In this document: positions 1-5,299 of the stretch, piece after piece
Layout: every line of letters begins with the position of its first letter
Position numbering within the stretch: the first letter of the stretch is position 1
Position numbers and translations under genes: made by a program
NCBI GenBank assembly: GCA_047629355.1
Contig: JBLHWU010000055.1
Span: forward strand, 1-30,746
Source of the DNA: CAYUNA01 sp047629355
GTDB lineage: Bacteria; Bacteroidota; Bacteroidia; Chitinophagales; Saprospiraceae
Direction: 5' to 3'
Length of the DNA stretch: 30,746 nt
Notes under the pieces: model-generated
Seen by the model: only the letters and a program-made list of their open reading frames with translations
Told to the model about the DNA's origin: nothing
Database searches by the model: none

Positions 1-111
1 GTTTTCTTTTAAAAATCGTTGCATGGTCTGCATCACGGAACTATTTTTAAGAGGAAAATAGCGGAATAAAGATGTTTTCAAATTACCCCAATAAATAGTG
101 TCACTTACTTA
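1..111. repeat. Left copy of a dispersed ~111-bp repeat
   Basis: This stretch aligns almost without gaps to 30496-30607 in the same orientation. Shared blocks include TTTTTAAG, AAAATAGCG, AAAGATGTTT and a closing CTTACTTA/GTTACTTA; I estimate by eye about two thirds identity. It is non-coding. The right copy sits inside a 21-bp inverted repeat next to a transposase-like gene end, so this may be the remnant of a related insertion-sequence end or a MITE-like unit. The window edge cuts it off on the left. Confidence 0.55.
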
Positions 112-773
112 AGTAGTAGTTTTTGTGTTTATAAATCTTTTTGCGTTCCTTAATTAATAATGTAAAATGTTGTTTGGATTTTCAAAAAAATAAAAGCAGC
201 GATTTATTTTCTAACGTTAATAATTGTTTTAATAAAACAGCGTATAGCCATAAATTTAATTGTTGCGTTAGAAAAATATACTAGTTTCAAAATTTTAAAG
301 ACAGGATGAATCAGTAAATATCTTTTAAATATAATTCCTACTTCCTAAAAGACTGTTGTTTACGCATAATTACCATTTTAAATGTGTTAAATACCTAAAA
401 AGTGGTAGATTTTTATGGCTTTATTATTGTAGTTTTGCTATCGGTTTTAGTTCTTTTCCTACAAAGATTGTGCAGTCTTTCCCATACAATAATAGCGGAT
501 GCTATTAACAAATTATAATCACACACGAGACTGCCTAAAAGACAAAACCATTTAATAATGGTAGCTGACATCGAATCCTATTTCTTGATGATAGTTACCG
601 TTATTTTTTTTCTTTCGCGAAACGCCTACACTTCTTTCTCCACTGAATTTTCTTTTTGTCTGTTTGACTCCAACTTTTATCTAAAAAATCACCTCGTTTT
701 TAGAAAAAAATAAGTTCTTAGCGTTCAGTAGACTTGTTTGCAGATAAGTCTGATAATCAAACCACTATTTTTT
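112..773. other. AT-rich intergenic region upstream of the sensor kinase
   Basis: No open frame with protein-like composition is visible on either strand. Two small structures stand out: an inverted repeat TTTTCTAACG (207-216) / CGTTAGAAAA (266-275), and a perfect 10-bp palindrome TTTCGCGAAA at 613-622, about 150 bp before the kinase start, which could be an operator. I saw no clean TAnnTTTG promoter here. Confidence 0.4.
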
Positions 774-1835
774 ATGACAGCAGTCTCTCAAAATAGCTTT
801 CGAGCAAAAACTTATGATTTGGTTACCAAGCGGTGGGTTTATCATAGTTTCTTTTGGAGTGTCTTGTTGGTCTTTTTGACGGTTATAGAAGTGATGGGGT
901 CACATTTTGGCTTCTTTTTTATTTTTAGCAATAACCTGATACGGTTGTTCATTTTTGCGCTCATCGTTTATTTTAACCTGTTTTACCTCATTCCTAATTA
1001 TTTAACCAAAAAAGAATTCCTGCGATATTTGGCCTTGCTGGCCTTGTCCGTCATCATCATTACGCCTTTGGAATCGTTTATTTTATACCTCAAATTTTGG
1101 GATATGCCAGAGGCGCAAGCTACTTTGGTGCAGGATTTAAATTGGTCATTCATTCCCAATTTCTTTGTAGCGGGTTCGGCGACTATTTTTAAAATAATCA
1201 CCGATTGGGTGCGCCATTTAAGAGAAAAACAAGAATTGGAAACGCAAACTATGCAATCTGAACTCCGTTTTTTAAAATCGCAAATTAATCCACACTTCCT
1301 TTTCAATACCTTAAATAACCTCTATGCACTAACGCTAAAAAAATCGGAAAAGGCCCCAGAAATTGTCATCAAACTCTCCGAAATGATGCGCTATATGCTT
1401 TATGAATGTAATGAAAAACAAGTGCTGTTGAGTAAAGAGGTACATTATCTGCGCAACTATCTTGACCTCGAAGCACTGCGACAAGGGAAGGGCGTGGAGA
1501 TTAATTTTAACGTACAAGGGCACATCAGCAATCAAACTATTGCGCCGCTGATGTTTATTCCTTTTTTAGAAAATAGCTTCAAACACGGGGTGAATCATAC
1601 CATTTCAAAAGGATTTGTCAATATCTTTTTGAATGTTGAAGATAATCAAGTACATTTATTTATCGAAAATAGCAAACCCGAAACGCTACCAAAGCCTTCT
1701 CGCCGAAAAAGTGGAGGGATTGGTCTGGTAAATGTGCGTCGTCGGCTGCAATTGATGTACTTTGAAAAATATGAATTAAACATCGAGAACACACCCAACA
1801 CTTATTCTGTGAATTTGGAGTTGGACTTAAATTAA
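774..1835 (+). CDS. LytS/YehU-type sensor histidine kinase
   Basis: Inner-membrane histidine kinase that would phosphorylate the LytTR regulator encoded just downstream. The 353-aa product has about four hydrophobic segments in the first 145 residues (roughly 24-41, 46-73, 86-104, 127-145) and no periplasmic sensor domain of note. A short coiled linker leads to the His_kinase domain (PF06580): LKSQINPHFLFNTLNNLYAL with phospho-acceptor His174, the N-box around FLENSFKHG (Asn267) and the ATP-binding G-box SGGIGLVN (313-320). I chose the ATG at 774; an in-frame TTG at 738 would add 12 residues but looks less likely. The stop is followed at once by a heptamer-repeat hairpin before the regulator gene. 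Family assignment is firm; the signal sensed is unknown. Confidence 0.95.
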   Translation: MTAVSQNSFRAKTYDLVTKRWVYHSFFWSVLLVFLTVIEVMGSHFGFFFIFSNNLIRLFIFALIVYFNLFYLIPNYLTKKEFLRYLALLALSVIIITPLESFILYLKFWDMPEAQATLVQDLNWSFIPNFFVAGSATIFKIITDWVRHLREKQELETQTMQSELRFLKSQINPHFLFNTLNNLYALTLKKSEKAPEIVIKLSEMMRYMLYECNEKQVLLSKEVHYLRNYLDLEALRQGKGVEINFNVQGHISNQTIAPLMFIPFLENSFKHGVNHTISKGFVNIFLNVEDNQVHLFIENSKPETLPKPSRRKSGGIGLVNVRRRLQLMYFEKYELNIENTPNTYSVNLELDLN

Positions 1836-1847
1836 ATAAAAAAGAGA

Positions 1848-1929
1848 GGTCAGGAGTCAGGCGTCAGGGGTCAGAGATTTTCATTTAATTGGATTTTCTG
1901 CCTTCTGACGCCTGACTCCTGACCCCTGA
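1848..1929. repeat. Inverted heptamer-repeat arrays forming a 20-bp hairpin
   Basis: Left arm: four head-to-tail heptamers of form GTCAGGN (1849-1876). Right arm: the complementary CTGACNC heptamers (1905-1929). Positions 1848-1867 and 1905-1924 are perfect reverse complements (20 bp) around a 37-nt AT-rich loop. It fills the whole kinase/regulator gap and has no U-tract, so it is not a standard terminator. Heptamer families like TCAGGAG recur in some cyanobacterial and Bacteroidota genomes; whether this one is mobile or regulatory is inference. Confidence 0.85.
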
Positions 1930-1943
1930 AAAAATACCTATTT

Positions 1944-2678
1944 ATGATAAACGTAATCATCGTTGACGACGAACCTTTAGCACAAGATGTTTTGGAAACC
2001 TACATTGACAAAATGCCTGATTTGAACCTCGTTCAAAAATGTAACAACGCGCTGGAAGCCAACGAAGCACTTAAAGTCCACGACATCGACCTCATGTTTT
2101 TGGACATTCAAATGCCGCAATTGACAGGCATTGATTTTCTAAGAACGTTGAGCAATCCGCCGCTTGCGATTTTTACGACGGCGTATGACAATTATGCAGT
2201 TGAAGGTTTTGAATTGAACGCGGTGGATTATTTATTAAAACCAATTTCATTCGACCGCTTCGTCAAAGCTGCCAATAAAGCCATCGAACAAATCAACCTC
2301 AAACGTGCTGGAAGTGCTGCCCCTGTTGCAACTGCGGATACGGAAGATGATTTTATTTTTGTGAAAGCGGACAAGAAATTGATAAAGGTAAATTTTGCAG
2401 ACATTATATATATAGAAGGCTTGAAAGATTATGTCATCATTCGTTTGGATGGTGGAAAACGGGTGATTACGCTGCAAACAATGAAGAGTTTGGAAGTCAA
2501 ATTGCCATCAAAATATTTCAAACGCATTCACCGTTCGTACATCGTGGGCATCGACCAAATTGAGGCAGTTGTCGGAAATATGATTGAAGTGACGGAGAAA
2601 GGACAGAAGAAACATTTGCCGATTGGAAAGAATTATCGAGATGAATTGTTGGCGATTGTGAATCAGAATCGGTTGTAG
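1944..2678 (+). CDS. LytTR-family response regulator
   Basis: DNA-binding response regulator of 244 aa, partner of the upstream kinase. The receiver domain covers about residues 1-118, with the acidic pair Asp8/Asp9, phospho-acceptor Asp54 in LMFLDIQMP, Thr79 in FTTAYD and Lys99 in YLLKPIS, all standard positions. An Ala/Thr-rich linker (about 120-135) leads to a LytTR DNA-binding domain (about 138-242) with the typical KRIHRSYIV and LPIGKNYR stretches. The ATG at 1944 gives the exact start of the receiver fold. LytTR proteins usually bind direct repeats spaced about two helical turns apart and often control surface or envelope genes. The target here cannot be read from the sequence. Confidence 0.96.
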   Translation: MINVIIVDDEPLAQDVLETYIDKMPDLNLVQKCNNALEANEALKVHDIDLMFLDIQMPQLTGIDFLRTLSNPPLAIFTTAYDNYAVEGFELNAVDYLLKPISFDRFVKAANKAIEQINLKRAGSAAPVATADTEDDFIFVKADKKLIKVNFADIIYIEGLKDYVIIRLDGGKRVITLQTMKSLEVKLPSKYFKRIHRSYIVGIDQIEAVVGNMIEVTEKGQKKHLPIGKNYRDELLAIVNQNRL

Positions 2679-2787
2679 GATAGATTGAGTGGGCATCCAT
2701 TAAGGCAAAAATAACTCAATTAATAATCTAAAAATATTCGAATAATAAATAACTATTTTATCATATATTAAGAACAAAATAATATTC

Positions 2788-3309
2788 ATGCCTAAGATAT
2801 TAAGGATAATAAGTGGAGTTTTATTTGCTATCCTACCTATCATAGGATTTGGGATATTTGGAATGGCTTGGTATGTATCATTTCCTAATCTATTCGGAAT
2901 AATTCTCTTTTTGATTATAACTGGATTAGGTATTTTTTTAGGAGTAAAAACCTTTCAAAAAGTTAGAATTGTTGGAGGAATAGAATTTCTTTCAAAATCG
3001 GTAAGTTCTAATGACATGAACAATCTTCAAGTAACATCAGATTCCACCAACAGAATATTTGATGTAAAAGATTATGTTTTACTTCACAATAAAAATGAAA
3101 ATATTTTTAAAGGTGGGTGTATACGAATATTCGGTGATTGGTACGGAGAGCCATACATGAATTGGAGAGGAATTGAAAATTTGATTTACAATCAAAATTC
3201 AAGCAAATTGGTCATCAAACTTAGTAATGACGAAAAGGTAGTTCTTAATAACCCAAATGTTGTAATTGAAGATAATAGATGCTACAATGGTTACAATAAT
3301 ATTGAATGA
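2788..3309 (+). CDS. Hypothetical two-helix membrane protein, possibly cut short by a frameshift
   Basis: Unrecognised 173-aa protein. Two hydrophobic helices lie at about residues 5-30 and 34-56, followed by a soluble, mostly polar domain with aromatic motifs (FGDWYGEPYMNW near 111-122). The start ATG is preceded by AT-rich DNA with no Shine-Dalgarno sequence, usual for Bacteroidota. The C-terminus (CYNGYNNIE) ends abruptly, while the +1 frame is open directly downstream (3266-3451) with protein-like composition, so the intact gene may have been about 220 aa. It is much more AT-rich than the kinase and regulator genes, hinting at a different origin. No function is proposed. Confidence 0.7.
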   Translation: MPKILRIISGVLFAILPIIGFGIFGMAWYVSFPNLFGIILFLIITGLGIFLGVKTFQKVRIVGGIEFLSKSVSSNDMNNLQVTSDSTNRIFDVKDYVLLHNKNENIFKGGCIRIFGDWYGEPYMNWRGIENLIYNQNSSKLVIKLSNDEKVVLNNPNVVIEDNRCYNGYNNIE

Positions 3310-3451
3310 GGAAAGCAGTGAGCAAAAAGAAATTATAGAATATAAAAAGGAAGGGAACAAAATTCATGGTCAAAGTAATTGTAGAAAAATTAAGTCAAAT
3401 TTTGATTCAAGTATTATGGAACCAGCATTAATGATATATGGAAATTTTTAA
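3266..3451 (+). CDS. Overlapping frame, possible C-terminal part of the preceding gene
   Basis: An open +1 frame overlaps the end of the membrane-protein gene. It has no ATG at its head (TTG at 3266; the first ATG is at 3287, internal). The part after 3305 reads as plausible protein (IIEYKKEGNKIHGQSNC and an end MEPALMIYGNF), rich in Lys, Glu, Asn and Ser like the gene before it. The simplest reading is that one +1 shift between 3266 and 3309 (or a sequencing error) split a single gene. A separate short gene is less likely. Function unknown. Confidence 0.3.
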   Translation: MKIIDATMVTIILNEESSEQKEIIEYKKEGNKIHGQSNCRKIKSNFDSSIMEPALMIYGNF

Positions 3452-3452
3452 T

Positions 3453-3507
3453 AAAAATGGATGCCAATAAAATAGCGCGTGTGATAAGAGACGTTCCATT
3501 TTTTTTA
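3453..3507 (+). terminator. Weak terminator-like hairpin
   Basis: AAAAATGGA (3453-3461) pairs with TCCATTTTT (3495-3503), and the right arm runs into a T-tract. The 33-nt loop is long and the stem is AT-rich, so this is a tentative terminator for the preceding gene. Confidence 0.35.
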
Positions 3508-3556
3508 AATACACTGTGCGATCGAGTGAATAGATAGATACAAATCGTTGGTCACA

Positions 3557-3601
3557 ATGAAAGAAAAAACACCAAAAAGGAAAAAGGAGATGACGTTATG
3601 A
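3557..3601 (+). CDS. 14-codon leader-like reading frame coupled to the next gene
   Basis: ATG at 3557 opens a 14-residue, lysine-rich frame (MKEKTPKRKKEMTL). Its TGA (3599-3601) overlaps the ATG of the next gene (3598) as ATGA. The arrangement resembles a translationally coupled leader peptide. With so short a frame, chance is quite possible. Confidence 0.2.
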   Translation: MKEKTPKRKKEMTL

Positions 3602-3828
3602 AGGATGTATTAAGTACAATGAGCGAAGCCGAAGCTGACCGTGGATTGAGTGAATGGTTTGGGGCAATCTTCTATTTTTTTGCCAATCGGGGAAAAGTTC
3701 CTTTTGTAGAATTAAATACTAAGAAGTACCAATCGAGGAACATTTGGACAGGCTATTTTTTGAAACTATTCTTGGCAGTAATTGGAATTGTAATGTTTTG
3801 GAGACTCGCAGATTATCTGTATCCGTAA
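3598..3828 (+). CDS. Small membrane protein, 76 aa, unknown function
   Basis: Unrecognised 76-aa protein. The first half is soluble with several aromatics (WFGAIFYFFANRG), and one clear transmembrane helix lies at about residues 52-70 (YFLKLFLAVIGIVMFWRL), leaving a very short C-terminal tail. The start is supported by an AAGGAG Shine-Dalgarno motif at 3584-3589, eight bases before the ATG, which is notable because most Bacteroidota genes lack one. A 14-codon frame ends in an ATGA overlap with this start. No enzyme motif is visible; a small membrane regulator or subunit is possible but unproven. Confidence 0.6.
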   Translation: MKDVLSTMSEAEADRGLSEWFGAIFYFFANRGKVPFVELNTKKYQSRNIWTGYFLKLFLAVIGIVMFWRLADYLYP

Positions 3829-3908
3829 TTAGATTTGATTTTTAGTCTCCGCTAAAAAGTCATCAAAACGACAAATAACAACACAATTAGGTAAAAACAA
3901 AGAATAAG

Positions 3909-3939
3909 TTTGTTTATACAAATATTTCCCTTACTTTTG
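3909..3939 (+). promoter_or_regulatory. Consensus Bacteroidota promoter
   Basis: TTTG at 3909-3912 (-33 box), exactly 19 bases, then TACTTTTG at 3932-3939 (-7 box TAnnTTTG). This matches the known Bacteroidota housekeeping sigma consensus. Transcription would start near 3946, and an 8-bp palindrome CCAATTGG lies just downstream at 3953-3960. It drives the 26-aa peptide unit. Confidence 0.75.
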
Positions 3940-4017
3940 TACCAGAAGATAGCCAATTGGTTAGACCACAAGCCGAAAAGGGAATAGAGTAGGCATTCAG
4001 TAAAAAAGGAGGTAAAG

Positions 4018-4098
4018 ATGTCACAACAAAAAAGACAAGTTAGGTTTCTTTCAAAAGCCCAAAATGATTGTTCACTTGTAAATGAGTTGAACTCTTAG
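4018..4098 (+). CDS. 26-aa basic peptide in its own transcription unit
   Basis: Short frame MSQQKRQVRFLSKAQNDCSL-VNELNS: basic N-terminal half, one Cys, no membrane segment. It has a very strong Shine-Dalgarno sequence (AAAAAAGGAGG, ending 6 bases before the ATG), an ideal promoter about 80 bp upstream and a rho-independent terminator starting about 20 bp after the stop. All parts of an expression unit are present for this one small frame, so either the peptide or the ~200-nt RNA is probably the product. No known family is recognised. Alternatives are a small regulatory RNA that happens to hold an ORF, or a leader transcript. Confidence 0.5.
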   Translation: MSQQKRQVRFLSKAQNDCSLVNELNS

Positions 4099-4113
4099 CA
4101 CATTACGTTGCAC

Positions 4114-4155
4114 TAAAAAAAGTCAGAGTAGGTTAACTATTCTGACTTTTTTTTT
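4114..4155. terminator. Bidirectional rho-independent terminator
   Basis: GTCAGAGTAG (4122-4131) pairs with CTATTCTGAC (4137-4146), 10 bp with one G-T, loop GTTAA. It is flanked by an A-run on the left and a nine-T run on the right, so it can work on both strands. It ends the peptide unit on the plus strand and the DUF1572 gene on the minus strand, whose stop codon (4137-4139) lies inside the stem. Confidence 0.85.
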
Positions 4156-4712
4156 GTCAAAAACTCATCTGTGAAATGTGCCTGTCGCTTCGGTTGCGCA
4201 AATTTCCCCGCATTGTATTGCTTAGAATCTCCTTTCGCAATCGACAAACTCACCCAATCCGCACTCTGAATCATTCGACTAAGATAAACCATTTGTCCAA
4301 TGTGATACGTATAATGCGCCAACTGCCGATTCATCGCTTCAACAACGGTATGTCCCATATTTCTGATATAAATAACGGTGTCAAAATTATCTTCATTCAC
4401 GGAATCAATCGCTTGAAAAAGACAAGCCCAACCCGCTTCCCATTTTTCTAAGACTTCCGCTTTGATCATCATACCGCATTCAAATTCACCTTCGCGGTCA
4501 CGCCATTCTTTTTCATCATCCGTAGTTAAGAAATTGGTCCATCTCGATAACATATTTCCATGCAAGTGCTCGACAATAACGGCAAGGCTATTACTCTCTT
4601 CATTTTATTGCCAGAAAATTTGCTCTTCGGAAAGCGTTGCTAAAGATTTGTCACCCAACATTTTATAATAGTCGAATTGTTTGCGGATGCTTTGTAAGTA
4701 GTTGTTTTTCAT
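4137..4712 (-). pseudogene. DUF1572 / DinB-superfamily protein, interrupted by an in-frame stop
   Basis: Read from the ATG at 4712, the frame encodes a 191-codon DUF1572-like protein (DinB four-helix-bundle superfamily, putative metal-binding hydrolase or thiol transferase fold). Codon 36 is TAA (4607-4605), within FWQ-stop-NEESNS, where relatives have an ordinary residue before the conserved NEESNS stretch. Everything after the stop stays in frame and looks well preserved: HLHGNMLSRW with candidate metal ligands His49/His51, WRDREGEFE, and AHYTYHIGQMVYL with His133/His137. Translation from a downstream start (TTG at 4565) would lose the first helix. A recent nonsense mutation or a sequencing error (for example TAT read as TAA) are the two readings. 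The 3' end shares the bidirectional terminator with the peptide unit. Confidence 0.75.
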
Positions 4713-4775
4713 GGTGAGTAATTTAGATTTTAATTACATTACAACTTTAAAAAATGCTCGAATCCCTCGGTGTAT

Positions 4776-4829
4776 AGCATTCAGGCTACGCTAACATAAT
4801 GATAGTTATTTTCGCGTAGGCTGAATGCT
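4776..4829. repeat. Hairpin next to the cloverleaf element
   Basis: AGCATTCAGGCTACGC (4776-4791) pairs with GCGTAGGCTGAATGCT (4814-4829) with one mismatch, loop 22 nt. It abuts the large nested element that starts at 4831 and may belong to the same repeat family. Confidence 0.7.
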
Positions 4830-4830
4830 C

Positions 4831-5113
4831 AATGCCGTTGAATTAGAAAAAAGTCTGTTTTTAAATTCAAATGAATCGGCGCATCGCGACGGCTAAGTAG
4901 TAAACCATATTTATTGATAGTCTTAAAACTATCAATAAATATGGTTTACTACTTTTTTGGTAGAAACGATGATTTTTTGAACAGAAGCGCGTAGCGATTC
5001 CCCTATTGAAAGTGAAATGGGGCAGTCGCTACGCGCCTTTGGGAAAAAAATCATACATTTCTACCAAGATGACAGTCGCTAATGCGCCTTAATTTTTTTA
5101 ATTCAACGGCATT
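4831..5113. repeat. Cloverleaf-like nested inverted-repeat element (283 bp)
   Basis: Stems from outside in: 4831-4851 with 5093-5113 (21 bp, one G-T); 4878-4884 with 5082-5088 continued by 4886-4890 with 5075-5079; then two arms. Arm A is a perfect 27-bp stem, 4895-4921 with 4928-4954, loop CTTAAA. Arm B is 4957-4964 with 5060-5067 continued by 4969-4978 with 5045-5054, capped by GCGCGTAGCGA (4987-4997) / TCGCTACGCGC (5026-5036) and CCCC/GGGG. Nearly the whole element is paired. CAGTCGCT(A)NCGCCTT-like words recur at 5023-5039 and 5073-5090. No coding frame is present. A MITE- or REP-like mobile unit or a structured RNA are both possible. Confidence 0.8.
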
Positions 5114-5214
5114 GGTCTAAAGGGTACATATCGGGGGCGCAGAACATTAATTTAAATGTCCGTTTCTAATAGGAAGCAAACAAATTTAGCCAAAGAAAAG
5201 TTATTTTTTTAGCC

Positions 5215-5258
5215 TAAAAATAAAGCTGCCGTCCGCGCCAATAGCACGAACGGCAGCT
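5215..5258 (-). terminator. Terminator of the CHU_C surface-protein gene
   Basis: AGCTGCCGT (5224-5232) pairs with ACGGCAGCT (5250-5258). Read on the minus strand, the stem is followed by TTTATTTTT, a U-rich tract, about 40 bp after the stop codon of the surface-protein gene. Confidence 0.65.
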
Positions 5259-5299
5259 CAATCCAAATATCTAATTTCTAAATATTTAGTTTCCAATCC

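Larger units (their letters stand above)
4713..5223. other. Gene-free region dominated by inverted repeats
   Basis: About 500 bp without a supported gene on either strand. Its centre (4777-5113) is taken up by the hairpins and nested stems listed separately. 5114-5210 shows nothing I can name. Confidence 0.6.

Noticed and set aside
998..1306. 102-aa minus-strand frame opposite the sensor kinase
   Set aside because: It is fully inside the kinase gene, which has all catalytic boxes; composition looks random.
2508..2700. 60-62-aa minus-strand frames opposite the end of the LytTR gene
   Set aside because: They lie wholly or mostly within the regulator gene and have no recognisable features.
4831..5113. 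Integron attC site
   Set aside because: GTTGAAT (4838-4844) and ATTCAAC (5101-5107) fit the attC core words, but in the wrong order (attC needs RYYYAAC first, GTTRRRY last). There is also no cassette gene or integrase.
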